Of a DNA stretch of 64,000 nt, positions 25,978-35,018 are shown in pieces. The notes beneath the pieces were generated by a model. It saw only the letters and a list, made by a program, of their open reading frames with translations. It was not told where the DNA came from and ran no database searches. Source of the stretch: Falsiroseomonas selenitidurans. GTDB taxonomy: Bacteria; Pseudomonadota; Alphaproteobacteria; Acetobacterales; Acetobacteraceae. Positions within the stretch are counted from its first letter, which is position 1; every line of letters begins with the position of its first letter. The position numbers were made by a program, and so were the translations under genes. Location of the stretch: contig NZ_JAAVNE010000025.1 of the NCBI RefSeq assembly GCF_012103215.1, forward strand, positions 1-64,000, read 5' to 3'.

Positions 25978-26706
25978 TCAGAACATCGCTGTCGGCATCC
26001 CCGCCCGCAGCAGCCGCTCCGCCCGTTCCAGGTCGCGCGGGGTGGAGAGGTGGAACCAGGCGCCGTCATGCACCAGGCCGTAGAGCCGCCCCTCCTCCAT
26101 CGCGCGGTCATACAGCCGGTTCAGGCTGAAGGGCCCCTCCGGCGCCGCCGAGAACAGGGCAGGGGCCAGGATCTGCACGCCGCCGAACAGGTAGGGGCAG
26201 ATCTCCCGCTCCTTCGGCCGGCGCAGCCGGCCCAGCGGGTCCATGAAGAAGTCGCCGCGCCCGGCCTCCCCCTCCACCAGCGCGGTGCGCACCAGCAGCA
26301 GCAGCGCGTCCATCCGCGCCGGGTCGAAGGCGGCGGCCAGGCGTTGCAGCGCCGGGGTCGGCCCATCCAGCCAGAAGGCATCGCCATTCACCACCGCGAA
26401 GGGCGCTTCCCCCAGATGCGGCAGCGCCGCCTTCACGCCGCCGCCGGTCTCCAGCAGCACCTCCTCCCGCAGCACCAGCCGGCCGGGCGCGTCGTGGCTG
26501 GCGACGGACGCCGACACCTGGTCGGCGAACCAATGCGCGTTCACCACATGGTGCTGCACGCCCGCATCGCGCAGCCGGTCCAGCGCATGGTGCAGCAGGG
26601 ACCGGCCATCCAGGTGCAGCAGCGGCTTCGGCGTGTCGTCGGTCAGTGGCCGCATCCGCGTGCCGAGGCCGGCGGCCAGCACCATGGCGTGGGTCAGGGC
26701 GATCAT
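25978..26706 (-). CDS. murU: N-acetylmuramate-1-phosphate uridylyltransferase (MurU-like)
   Basis: A 242-residue nucleotidyltransferase with LAAGLGTRMRPLTDDTPKPLL (signature residues 10-30), an ETGGGVKAALPHLG block and VVNGDAFW carrying the metal-binding Asp. Next to the AmgK-type kinase, with which it overlaps by 4 bases, it most likely converts MurNAc-1-phosphate to UDP-MurNAc in the cell-wall recycling bypass. That bypass avoids de novo MurA synthesis and is linked to intrinsic fosfomycin tolerance in Pseudomonas and Caulobacter. A general sugar-nucleotide role cannot be excluded. Confidence 0.87.
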   Translation of the reverse strand: MIALTHAMVLAAGLGTRMRPLTDDTPKPLLHLDGRSLLHHALDRLRDAGVQHHVVNAHWFADQVSASVASHDAPGRLVLREEVLLETGGGVKAALPHLGEAPFAVVNGDAFWLDGPTPALQRLAAAFDPARMDALLLLVRTALVEGEAGRGDFFMDPLGRLRRPKEREICPYLFGGVQILAPALFSAAPEGPFSLNRLYDRAMEEGRLYGLVHDGAWFHLSTPRDLERAERLLRAGMPTAMF

Positions 26707-27722
26707 GCGGCGGAGTCCTTAAGCCCATGGGGCAGCCCATCGGGCAACCCGTCCGGGTTGCGGCGCCGTTCGGGCGGCACGTGCCGGTCCAGGAAGTCCC
26801 GCAGCGGCGCGGTGGCGGGATGCGCGAGGGCAGCGCCCAGCAGCGCCCAGCAGCGCGGCCCATGGCGCAGGTAGTGCGGCTTGCCGTCCCGCCGCGCCAG
26901 CCGCACCCAGAGGCAGGCGACGCGCAGATGCCGCTGCGCCGCCTGCGCGGCCATGGCGGCGCGGAAGGCGTCCGCATCAAGCTCCGGCCGCAAGGCCAGG
27001 TAGTGCTCGATGCAGGCCTCGCGCAGCGCCGGGTCCACGTCGCGCCGGGCGTCCTCCACCAGCGAGACGAGGTCGTAGGCCGGGTGGCCGAGCGCTGCGT
27101 CCTGGAAATCCAGCAGGCCGACATCGGCGGGCGGTGTGCGGCCCGGCAGCGGCATGAGGTTGGCGGGGAAGAAGTCCCGGTGCACGAAGCCCGCGGCGGC
27201 AAAGGGGGCCAGCATGGCGTGCAGCGCCGTGCCGAATGCCACCGCCACGGCCTCCGAAGGCGCCTCCCCGAAGCTCTCCGGCCACCACCATTCCAGGAAG
27301 GTGGCGGCGGCGGTCTCCGCCATGCGGGCCACGCCCCATGCCGGCAGGCCGGGCGGCGGCGGCACCGCATGCAGCCGGGCCAGCGCCGCGGTGGCGGCCA
27401 GGTAGAGCGGCGCGGCCGCCGCCCCCGCATCCAGCCGCTGCGCCATGGTGTGGGCGCCGAAATCCTCCACCAGGGCGAAGCCCTGCCGTGCATCGGCGGC
27501 CAGCACCACGGGGGCGGAAAGGCCCGCGGCCGCCAGATGCGCGGCGATGTGCAGGTAGGGGCCCAGATCCTCCTGCGGCGGCGGCGCCTCCATCAGCAGC
27601 GCCGGGCGCGGGCCGCCGACCAGGCGGGTGTAGCGGCGGAAGGACGCATCGGCCGGCAGCGGCTGCCGCGCCGCGCCGATGAAGCCGTGCTCGGCCAGGA
27701 AGGCCACCGCCTCCGCCCTCAT
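26703..27722 (-). CDS. amgK: Anomeric MurNAc/GlcNAc kinase (AmgK-like phosphotransferase)
   Basis: A 339-residue aminoglycoside-phosphotransferase-fold kinase. The catalytic loop is HRDFFPANLM (residues 181-190) and the metal-binding segment is LLDFQDAALGHPAYDL (from residue 203). The context between tsaE and murU, with 4-base overlaps on both sides, is the standard setting for AmgK, which phosphorylates MurNAc at the anomeric position. Near the C-terminus PDGLPDGLPHGL is a short repeat. Confidence 0.87.
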   Translation of the reverse strand: MRAEAVAFLAEHGFIGAARQPLPADASFRRYTRLVGGPRPALLMEAPPPQEDLGPYLHIAAHLAAAGLSAPVVLAADARQGFALVEDFGAHTMAQRLDAGAAAAPLYLAATAALARLHAVPPPPGLPAWGVARMAETAAATFLEWWWPESFGEAPSEAVAVAFGTALHAMLAPFAAAGFVHRDFFPANLMPLPGRTPPADVGLLDFQDAALGHPAYDLVSLVEDARRDVDPALREACIEHYLALRPELDADAFRAAMAAQAAQRHLRVACLWVRLARRDGKPHYLRHGPRCWALLGAALAHPATAPLRDFLDRHVPPERRRNPDGLPDGLPHGLKDSAA

Positions 27723-28177
27723 GGTGCGATGCCCCCCAGCCGGCCGGCCCAGCCGGTGAGGGTGGCGATGCGGGCATCCGCCGCCGCGGCGGGGGCGAGC
27801 GCGATGTGCAGCGCCTGGTCGGGGCGCTGCGTGCCCAGCCGGTCGGGCCATTCCACCAGGCAGATCCCCTCCCGCGCTTCTTCCCACCCCAGCTCCGCCA
27901 GGCCGGCGGGGCCGTCCAGGCGCCAGAGGTCGAAGTGGAAGGCCGGGCCGGCGGGCAGGTCGTAGGCCTGCACCAGGGTGAAGGTGGGGGAAGGCACCTC
28001 CAGCCCCGCATCGCCGGCGGCGGCGCGCAGGAAGGCGCGGGCCAGCGCCGATTTGCCGGCGCCCAGCGGGCCTTCCAGCAGCAGCACGTCGCCCGGCCGC
28101 GCGCGCGCCGCCAGCCGCGCGGCGAGCGCGGCGGTGGCGGCTTCATCGGGCAGGTGCAGGGTGACGGAAGGGGGCAT
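27719..28177 (-). CDS. tsaE: tRNA t6A threonylcarbamoyl biosynthesis ATPase
   Basis: A 152-residue protein with Walker A EGPLGAGKS (residues 35-43), SPTFTLVQAYD and HFDLWRLDGPAGLAELGWEE, the standard TsaE order. It drives the TsaB-TsaD complex that makes t6A37 in ANN-reading tRNAs. A longer reading frame upstream runs into the divergent reductase gene, so the ATG at 28177 is used. It is the first gene of the tsaE-amgK-murU-addB-addA run. Confidence 0.94.
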   Translation of the reverse strand: MPPSVTLHLPDEAATAALAARLAARARPGDVLLLEGPLGAGKSALARAFLRAAAGDAGLEVPSPTFTLVQAYDLPAGPAFHFDLWRLDGPAGLAELGWEEAREGICLVEWPDRLGTQRPDQALHIALAPAAAADARIATLTGWAGRLGGIAP

Positions 28178-28304
28178 GCGCGCGCGCAATCTGCCCTCTC
28201 GCCACGGCGCCGCACAAGCCGGCCCGGCCGGGGGCAGGCAGGCGGGGTTGATCCCTTCCGCGCCCTGGTCCAGATGCGGCACGGATGCAGAAGGACGGGG
28301 CGCG

Positions 28305-29324
28305 ATGCCGGCGGTTGTCGAGACGGATGTGGCGATCATCGGCGCGGGTCCGGTCGGGCTTTTCGCCGTGTTCGAATGCGGCATGCTGCGGATGAAGACG
28401 GTGGTGGTGGACGCACTCGGCGAGATCGGCGGCCAATGCAGCGCGCTGTATCCCGAAAAGCCGATCTTCGACATCCCCGCCCATCCGGAGATCGCCGGCG
28501 CCGACCTGATCGCGGCGCTGCACAAGCAATGCGCGCCCTTCAACCCGATGCTGATGCTCGGCCGAAGGGTGGAGGGCCTGCGGCAGGACGGCGAGAAGCT
28601 GGTGCTGACCACCAGCGAGGGCGATGTCATCACCTGCCGCGCCGTGATCCTGGCCGCCGGCGCCGGCGCCTTCGGCCCGAATCGCCCGCCGCTGGACCGC
28701 CTGCCGGAGTTCGAGGCCTCGGGCGCCGTGCGCTACCTGGTCAGCCGGCGGGAGGAATTCCGCGGCAAGCGCGTGGTGATCGCCGGCGGCGGCGACAGCG
28801 CGGTGGACTGGGCGCTGAGCCTGAAGCAGCTGGCCGCCCAGGTGACGGTGGTGCACCGCCGCGACAAGTTCCGCTGCGCGCCCGACAGCGCCGCGCAGCT
28901 GAAGCAGGCGGCGGAGCGCGGCGAGATCGAGCTCGCCATCCCCTACCAGCTGCATGGGCTGGAAGGCGAAGGCGGCGTGCTGACCGGCGTCTCGCTGGCG
29001 ACGCTGAAGGGGGAGGTGAAGACGGTGCCGGCCGACCACCTGCTGGCCTTCTTCGGCCTGTCCATGGAACTCGGCCCGATCGCCGATTGGGGGCTGGGGC
29101 TGGACCGCAGCCACATCCAGGTGGCACCCGCGACCTGCGCCACCAACATCCCCGGCGTGCACGCCATCGGCGACATCGCCACCTATCCCGGCAAGCTCAA
29201 GCTGATCCTGCAGGGGTTCTCGGAGGCCGCGATGGCGGCGCACGCCATCCACCCGCAGGTCTTCCCGGGCGAGGCGCTGCATTTCGAATACTCCACGAGC
29301 AAGGGCCTGCCGGTTCCGGGCTGA
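28305..29324 (+). CDS. Ferredoxin/flavodoxin-NADP+ reductase, thioredoxin-reductase-like type
   Basis: A 339-residue flavoprotein. The FAD site is DVAIIGAGPVGLF (residues 8-20) and the NAD(P) site is VVIAGGGDSAVDWAL (about 157-171), with HRRDKFR contributing to NADPH recognition. A TrxR-type CxxC redox pair is absent between the domains, which separates it from thioredoxin reductase and fits the FNR of Bacillus/Chlorobium type. It ends with GDIATYPGKLKLILQGFSEAA, the second FAD contact. The gene stands alone, divergent from tsaE. Confidence 0.92.
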   Translation: MPAVVETDVAIIGAGPVGLFAVFECGMLRMKTVVVDALGEIGGQCSALYPEKPIFDIPAHPEIAGADLIAALHKQCAPFNPMLMLGRRVEGLRQDGEKLVLTTSEGDVITCRAVILAAGAGAFGPNRPPLDRLPEFEASGAVRYLVSRREEFRGKRVVIAGGGDSAVDWALSLKQLAAQVTVVHRRDKFRCAPDSAAQLKQAAERGEIELAIPYQLHGLEGEGGVLTGVSLATLKGEVKTVPADHLLAFFGLSMELGPIADWGLGLDRSHIQVAPATCATNIPGVHAIGDIATYPGKLKLILQGFSEAAMAAHAIHPQVFPGEALHFEYSTSKGLPVPG

Positions 29325-29425
29325 AGCCGCGTCGCCGGTGGGGCCGCCGGCGGCGCAACCGCCGGCATCCCCGTGGCGTTCAGGGCCATGCGGCAATGGG
29401 GCTGCGCCGGGTCCAGGACGGGTGC

Positions 29426-30460
29426 ATGCAGGCTGCGGCCCAGACAGCCACCGAGACGCCGCCCCTGGCGCTCGGCGCGGCCGAGACCGCGACCCGCACC
29501 CTCGCGGTCGGCTCCGCCATCATCCAGGACAAGATCGAAGCCTGGTCCACCGGGTTCCAGTACCTGCTCCCCAACATTGTCGTCGGCCTGCTGGTCGTGG
29601 CGATCTTCATCGGGCTGTCCTGGCTGGTCGCGCAGGGGTTCCGGCGCTGGGCGCGGCGGCACGACCGGGAGAATCTGGGCGAGGTGCTCGGCGCCTTCCT
29701 GAAATGGGTGGTGATCTTCGTCGGCATCCTGATCGGGCTGACCATCGTCATGCCGTCGCTGCGGCCGGGTGACCTGGTGGCGGGGCTGGGCGTCGGCTCG
29801 GTCGCCATCGGCTTCGCCTTCAAGGACATCCTGCAGAACTGGCTGGCCGGGATGCTGCTGCTGCTGCGCCAGCCCTTCCGGCCGGGCGACCAGATCATCG
29901 TCCGCGGCTTCGAGGGCACGGTGCAGCGCATCGAAACCCGCGCCACGATCATCCGCACCTATGATGGCCGCGACGCCATCATCCCGAATGCCGAGATCTA
30001 TTCGAACCCGGTCCTGGTCAACACCGCGCATGACCGGCGGCGCGACGAATACGACCTGGGCATCGGCTATGGCGACGACATCGAGACCGCCCGCCGCGCC
30101 ATCCTGGCCGCCATCCGGGACCTGCCGGAGATCGCGGCGGATCCGGTGCCGGAGGTGCTGGTCTGGGAGCTCGCGGGCTCCAGCGTCAACCTGCGCCTGC
30201 GCTGGTGGACGCAGCCGCGCCGCATCGAGGTGGTACTGGCGCGTTCCGCCGTGCTGCAGGCGGTGAAGCAGGCGCTGGACCGGGACGGCATCGACATGCC
30301 CTACCCCACCCAGGTCATGCTGTTCCACGACCAGACGGAGGAGATCGACGGGCTGCGCGGCGAACAGCGTGAAGGCTGGCCGAAGCGCAAGGTCGGCGCA
30401 CAACCACGTGCCGCGCGCGCATTGCCCCGCCGTGACCACCCCGCCGGCCCGGCGGGCTGA
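29426..30460 (+). CDS. Small-conductance mechanosensitive channel (MscS family)
   Basis: A 344-residue MscS-type protein. Three N-terminal membrane segments are followed by GDLVAGLGVGSVAIGFAFKDILQNWLAGMLLLL, the pore helix and the start of the beta domain, and by PFRPGDQIIVRGFEGTVQRI and IPNAEIYSNPV. It releases solutes on hypo-osmotic shock. The ATG at 29426 has AGGACGGG eight bases upstream; an ATG at 29396 is an alternative. The last 30 residues are basic and outside the conserved domains. Confidence 0.92.
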   Translation: MQAAAQTATETPPLALGAAETATRTLAVGSAIIQDKIEAWSTGFQYLLPNIVVGLLVVAIFIGLSWLVAQGFRRWARRHDRENLGEVLGAFLKWVVIFVGILIGLTIVMPSLRPGDLVAGLGVGSVAIGFAFKDILQNWLAGMLLLLRQPFRPGDQIIVRGFEGTVQRIETRATIIRTYDGRDAIIPNAEIYSNPVLVNTAHDRRRDEYDLGIGYGDDIETARRAILAAIRDLPEIAADPVPEVLVWELAGSSVNLRLRWWTQPRRIEVVLARSAVLQAVKQALDRDGIDMPYPTQVMLFHDQTEEIDGLRGEQREGWPKRKVGAQPRAARALPRRDHPAGPAG

Positions 30461-30521
30461 CCCCGAGCCGCGCTCGAAAAGCCCCCGTTCATGGGAGTTG
30501 GAGAGGCCTTCTTCGCCGCGG

Positions 30522-30863
30522 CTACGCCGCCTGCAGCAGGCCTTCGATGCGCGCCGCATCCGCGCGCGGGACATGCAGGCGCAGCTCATTGCCCGCCAGG
30601 GTCGTGCAGTCCGGGTCCAGCGGCACGCGGCGCACCAATGTCTCCATCGCCAGCTTCGCCGTCTCCGGGTCGGGGAAGCGGCGGTACAGGGTCACCGGAT
30701 CCTGGATCCGCGGTGTCTGGGCGTCGCCCTCGTCGAAGGGCACGGCGCGGGAGCCCTGGGTCGAGGTGGCGGAGCTGGGATCGCTGGCCGGGAAGCTGTC
30801 GCGGACGCTGATCTCCACGTCGCGCTCCTTGGTCTTGTCCGTCCGGTCGCTGGGCGCTGGCAT
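30522..30863 (-). CDS. Small SFPASDP-motif protein, possibly stress-related
   Basis: A 113-residue soluble protein. Its N-terminal half has RDSFPASDPSSATS, close to the SFPASDPPS motif found in many small, uncharacterised alphaproteobacterial proteins. The C-terminal half (about residues 57-113) looks like a small alpha/beta domain. I cannot assign a function. Upstream is a sequence similar to EcfG (general stress) promoters, at 30893-30917. The ATG has GGGGAATCCC before it. Confidence 0.6.
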   Translation of the reverse strand: MPAPSDRTDKTKERDVEISVRDSFPASDPSSATSTQGSRAVPFDEGDAQTPRIQDPVTLYRRFPDPETAKLAMETLVRRVPLDPDCTTLAGNELRLHVPRADAARIEGLLQAA

Positions 30864-30892
30864 GGTGGGATTCCCCTGTCGCATGCGGGCGT

Positions 30893-30917
30893 AACGCTTG
30901 CCGCCCGCCTGGGTTCG
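30893..30917 (-). promoter_or_regulatory. EcfG-like stress promoter candidate
   Basis: On the minus strand CGAAC (30917-30913), 16 bases, and CGTT (30896-30893) resemble the EcfG consensus GGAAC-N16/17-CGTT used for the general stress response of alphaproteobacteria. One base of the -35 differs. The -10 lies 30 bases before the ATG of the small SFPASDP protein gene. Confidence 0.35.
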
Positions 30918-30947
30918 CCCAGCCCCAGCCCCTGGCGCCGCGTCAGG

Positions 30948-33029
30948 TCAGCCGTAGATGAAATCCGCGGCGCTCAGCGTCGCGGAGCCGACGACATGGC
31001 CGATCAGCTCATCCGTCGTGCCGTAGCGGTTGTTGCCGTCCAGGTCGGCGTAGATGGCGGTGCCCAGCTGGCCGTCGACGCGGATCTTGCGCAGGAAGTA
31101 GGTGTCGACGTCGTCGGAGAGCTGGATCCGGTCGCCGGCCGCGAAATCCATGATCCGCGCATAATCCCCGGTGCCCTGCTTGGCCGCCAGGCCATCGTCG
31201 TAGAAGACGCCGCGCGCATCGCCCAGCAGGAAGACGTCGTCGCCCGCCAGGCCCCACAGCACGTCGACGCTGCCCTTGCCCAGGGTGTTGCCGGTGGCGG
31301 CGATGCCGCTGATGGTGTCCACCCCCGCCGTGCCGACCAGGTTGTCCGACCCGGCCGTGCCGAAGATGAAGCTGGCCAGGATCGGCTCCGGTTCCGGCTC
31401 CGGTGCCGCCTGCTCCGGCTCCGCGTCCGGCGCGGCACCAATTTCCAGCATCCGCGCCACGTCCAGCCGCCCGCCAGTCACGGTCCTGCCTTCGAGGGAT
31501 GCCGTGGCGGTGGTGGCGTTCAGCAATGCGCTGCGGATCTCCGCCGCGCTGTCCTCCGGATTCGCCGCGGCATAGAGCGCGATGGCGCCGGTGACATGCG
31601 GGGCGGCCATGGAGGTGCCGCTCATCGTCGTGTAGCCGCCATTGGCGGCGATGGAATGGATGCTCGACCCCGGCGCCCCCAGGTCGACCGAGGTGGCGCC
31701 GTAGTTGGAATAGCTGGCGCGGGCGCCGGTGGACGTGATGGCGGCGACGGAGACCACCGCCTCATACCCGACGCTGCCCAGCGTGCTGTAGCCGGAGGGG
31801 TAGTTGGCCGCGGCATCGGTGTTGCGGCCATTGTTGCCGGCGGCGGCGATGAACAGGTTGCCGGCTTCCGCGCTGCGGTCGATCGCCTGCTGCATGGCGC
31901 TGGAATAGGCGCCGCCGCCCCAGGAATTGTTGGTGGCGACGAAATCCTGCCCGACCGCCGCCTTGCCCGCCGCCGTGTAGTAATCCAGTGCCTTCACCGC
32001 ATCGGCGATGGAGCCGGACCCGCTGGCGCCGAGGAATTTCAGCGCGACGATCTGCACATCCCAGGCCACGCCGGCCACGCCATAGCCATTGCCGCCCATG
32101 GCGCCGATGGTGCCGCTGACATGCGTGCCGTGGCCGTGGTCGTCGAAGGGATCGTTGTCGTCATTGACGAAATCCCAGCCGAACAGGTCGTCGCGGTAGC
32201 CGTTGCGGTCCAGGTCGTCGCCATTGACCCAGCTTGAATCCTTCAACAGGTCGCCCGCATCGATGCGGCCGTTCTTGTTGAGGTCCTTCACCCAGGCCTT
32301 GTTCGCCGCCTGGTTCAGGTCCCGGAAGGTGATCTGGCCGTCGCTGTCGGTGTCGGCGAGCTTGCCGCGGAGGCTGACCGGGATCTCGTTCTGGTTGATC
32401 CAGACATTCTGGTAGATGTCCGAATGGGTGTAGTTCAGCCCGGTGTCGAGCACGCCGACGACGATGCTGGCGGAGCCGGTGGCCCCCGTCGCCCAGGCCT
32501 CGCCGGCCTGGGACCCGTTGGCGTTGCGGATCTCCGTCGCGTCGCCATACATGCCCCAGAGATTGCCGCGGACATAACCGCCATCATTGGAGACGGCTTC
32601 CACCGAGACGGTGAAGTTGGCCTCGGCGAAGGCCACGGCGGGCTCGCCGCGGAGCAGGGTGATGGCCTCCTCCGCCTCCGCCTCCGGCGGCAGGCCGACC
32701 CGCAGCAGAAGGGCCTCGCCCTGCGCCGCGTCGCCATGCACCACCTCGAGCGCTGTGCCGCCGACCGTCGCCAGCACCTGCTGCACCCGGCCGGCATCGA
32801 GGCCGGCATTGAACTGCACGAGGATTTCCCCCGGCACGGCGGGCGGTGCGGCCGGCGCTGCGGCGTCGCGCGCCGGCGGGGCGGTTGCCTCGGCAAGGAA
32901 TGCCGGGGCGTCGGGTGCCGGTTCAGCAGTCTCCGGGGCCGGCACGCCAAAAACAGTAAAGAATTGCGGCTGAATGTCTTCGAATGTCTCTTCGGAAACG
33001 TCAGCCAGCTTCAGTTTCTGGAAATTCAC
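30948..33029 (-). CDS. Secreted S8 subtilisin-like peptidase with RTX-like C-terminus
   Basis: A 693-residue serine protease. The catalytic triad is D195 (VGVLDTG), H300 (GHGTHV) and S473 (GTSMAAPH), with N368 in the oxyanion region. Residues 66-145 resemble an inhibitor-type propeptide. Between D195 and H300 lies an insert with three calcium-binding loops (DTDSDGQITFRD, DLNKNGRIDAGD, DLDRNG). No signal peptide is present; the C-terminus (555-693) has FGTAGSDNLVGTAG and a beta-rich block, which suits type I secretion. No T1SS genes are in the window. The start is a GTG with GGAGG four bases upstream. Confidence 0.9.
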   Translation of the reverse strand: MNFQKLKLADVSEETFEDIQPQFFTVFGVPAPETAEPAPDAPAFLAEATAPPARDAAAPAAPPAVPGEILVQFNAGLDAGRVQQVLATVGGTALEVVHGDAAQGEALLLRVGLPPEAEAEEAITLLRGEPAVAFAEANFTVSVEAVSNDGGYVRGNLWGMYGDATEIRNANGSQAGEAWATGATGSASIVVGVLDTGLNYTHSDIYQNVWINQNEIPVSLRGKLADTDSDGQITFRDLNQAANKAWVKDLNKNGRIDAGDLLKDSSWVNGDDLDRNGYRDDLFGWDFVNDDNDPFDDHGHGTHVSGTIGAMGGNGYGVAGVAWDVQIVALKFLGASGSGSIADAVKALDYYTAAGKAAVGQDFVATNNSWGGGAYSSAMQQAIDRSAEAGNLFIAAAGNNGRNTDAAANYPSGYSTLGSVGYEAVVSVAAITSTGARASYSNYGATSVDLGAPGSSIHSIAANGGYTTMSGTSMAAPHVTGAIALYAAANPEDSAAEIRSALLNATTATASLEGRTVTGGRLDVARMLEIGAAPDAEPEQAAPEPEPEPILASFIFGTAGSDNLVGTAGVDTISGIAATGNTLGKGSVDVLWGLAGDDVFLLGDARGVFYDDGLAAKQGTGDYARIMDFAAGDRIQLSDDVDTYFLRKIRVDGQLGTAIYADLDGNNRYGTTDELIGHVVGSATLSAADFIYG

Positions 33030-33089
33030 GGGGCCTCCGGAATTCTGGGGTCTGTCACCTCAGAATCCGGGAGTTATGTGAAGGGGAGG

Positions 33090-34151
33090 TTAGCCGGGTT
33101 GCATTCTTTGCTCGCGCCACAAACCAAGCTTCTGTTGTGCCGCAGCGTCCGAATACCCGAAGACTACCATCTCGCTTGTTGCCGAAACCTCAAGCGCCGC
33201 CCAGGACGGCACCACCAGCAGGTCGCGCGGCCCCAGCGGGAAGGGATGGCCGTTGATGCGGGCCAGCCCCGCGCCCTCCACCACCACCAGCACCATGGCA
33301 TCCGTGGCGCGGCGCGGCAGGGTGGCGAAGCCGGCGGGCAGCAGGCGGACATGGGCGGCGATGGTGGGCATCACCGGGCCGCCATCGGCCGGGTTCACGA
33401 ATTCCAGCGCATGGCCCAGATGTGGGTCCGGGTCGCCGTTCCGCGCCATGGCGGCAAGGCTGTCCCGCCATTCCGCATAGGGGTAGTGGAACAGTGGCAG
33501 GCCTGCGGGCCGGCGCGCGCCCAGGCTGCCGCCGAAGGGCCGCAGATTGCGGCCGTAGCGCGCGGCGGTATCCCCCGGCGGGGCGGTTTCGGCATGCGCC
33601 AGGGCGCCATCCGGCAGGCGTTCGGCAAAGCTGGCGGCGAAGTGGCGCACGGTGGGAATGTCCAGCCCGTCCAGCCAGATCATCGGCGCGGCGCTGGCAT
33701 TGCCGTGGTCATGCCACTGCCAGTTCGGCGTCAGCACCAGGTCGAAGGGCCGCATCACCGCCTTTTCGCCATCCAGCGCGGTGAAGGCGCCGTCGCCTTC
33801 CATCACGAAGCGCAGCGCGCATTGGGTGTGCCGGTGGCAGGGCGCGACCTCGCCCGGCAGGATCAGCTGCAGGCCGGCATAGAGGCTGGTGGTGACGGAG
33901 GAGGTGCCGGGCAGGCCCGGATTCTCCAGGATCAGCACCCGGCGTTCCGCCTGTTCCGCGGTGATCAGGTCCCCGGCCCGCAGCAGGTGGGACCGCGCCG
34001 TGTCGTAGTGCCACAGATGTGGCCGCACCGGGGAAGCCGGCACCGGCGTCACCAGCGCGTGCAGCACCTCCCACAGGGGGAACAGGTGCTGCGGCGCCAT
34101 CTCGGCATAAAGGCCCTGCAGCAGGGCCTTCGGATCGTTCGTCCCGTCCAT
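33090..34151 (-). CDS. Gentisate 1,2-dioxygenase-like bicupin
   Basis: A 353-residue protein with two cupin domains. The N-terminal one has HRHTQCALRFVMEGDGAFTALDGE and NWQWHDHGN, giving the iron-binding histidines of gentisate 1,2-dioxygenases; the second (residues 230-340) has weaker metal residues, as is usual. The enzyme opens the ring of gentisate to maleylpyruvate. Maleylpyruvate isomerase and hydrolase genes are not adjacent; salicylate-type dioxygenases share this fold and remain possible. It is followed by the subtilase gene on the same strand, 60 bases on. Confidence 0.88.
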   Translation of the reverse strand: MDGTNDPKALLQGLYAEMAPQHLFPLWEVLHALVTPVPASPVRPHLWHYDTARSHLLRAGDLITAEQAERRVLILENPGLPGTSSVTTSLYAGLQLILPGEVAPCHRHTQCALRFVMEGDGAFTALDGEKAVMRPFDLVLTPNWQWHDHGNASAAPMIWLDGLDIPTVRHFAASFAERLPDGALAHAETAPPGDTAARYGRNLRPFGGSLGARRPAGLPLFHYPYAEWRDSLAAMARNGDPDPHLGHALEFVNPADGGPVMPTIAAHVRLLPAGFATLPRRATDAMVLVVVEGAGLARINGHPFPLGPRDLLVVPSWAALEVSATSEMVVFGYSDAAAQQKLGLWREQRMQPG

Positions 34152-34198
34152 CGCTTCGCTCCCGATCGGCTGGATCGGGCGCGGCGTGGTGGCCCCGA

Positions 34199-35017
34199 TC
34201 AGCCCTGGCGCACAGACTCCGCCAATTCCCGCACCCGGTCCAGCACCGCCGGCACGGTGGCCGGCGTGGCGCGGCCCTGCGGGTCCAGGGTGGCCACCAT
34301 GCCGTCGATCAGGGCGGAGGCGACCACGGCGCCATCGGCGATGCGCGACGCCTCGCCGGCCTGCTGCGGCGTGCGCACGCCGAAGCCGATGGCGATCGGC
34401 AGGTCGGTGTATTTGCGGATGCGCGGGATCGCCGCGGCCAGGTCATCCGTGCTGGCGCTGCGCGTGCCGGTGATGCCGGTGATCGCCACATAGTAGACGA
34501 AGCCGGTGGTGGCGGAGAGCACTTTTGGAAGTCGGTCCTCCCCGGTGGTCGGCGCCACCAGGCGGATCAGGTCCAGGCCGTTGGCGATGGCGTCCGGCGC
34601 GATCTCATCAGCTTCCTCGGGCGGCACATCCACCACGATCAGCCCATCGACCCCGGCCTCCGCGGCCTCGGCGCAGAACCGCGCCACGCCATAGGACAGG
34701 ATCGGGTTGAAATAGCCCATCAGGATGACCGGCGTTTCCGCATCGTCCTGGCGGAATTCCCGCACCATGCCCAGCGCGCCTGCCATGCTGGCGCCGGCCT
34801 TCAGCCCGCGCTGCCCGGCCTTCTGCACCGTCGGGCCATCGGCCATCGGGTCGGTGAAGGGCACGCCGATCTCGATCAGGTCGGCGCCGGCGCCCGGCAT
34901 GCCGCGCAGGATCGCCATGGCGGTGTCGCGGTCCGGATCGAACGCCTCCAGGAACGGGATGAGCGCGCCGCGGCCCTGCGCCTTCAGCGCCGCGAATTTC
35001 GTAGCGATGCGCGACAT
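34199..35017 (-). CDS. trpA: Tryptophan synthase alpha subunit
   Basis: A 272-residue TIM barrel. The catalytic residues E49 (ADLIEIGVPF) and D60 (DPMADGP) are at the standard positions, and the phosphate loop GFGVRTPQQAG is intact. It splits indole-3-glycerol phosphate to indole for TrpB. The start is one base after the trpB stop. Last gene of the trp block. Confidence 0.97.
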   Translation of the reverse strand: MSRIATKFAALKAQGRGALIPFLEAFDPDRDTAMAILRGMPGAGADLIEIGVPFTDPMADGPTVQKAGQRGLKAGASMAGALGMVREFRQDDAETPVILMGYFNPILSYGVARFCAEAAEAGVDGLIVVDVPPEEADEIAPDAIANGLDLIRLVAPTTGEDRLPKVLSATTGFVYYVAITGITGTRSASTDDLAAAIPRIRKYTDLPIAIGFGVRTPQQAGEASRIADGAVVASALIDGMVATLDPQGRATPATVPAVLDRVRELAESVRQG

Positions 35018-35018
35018 G

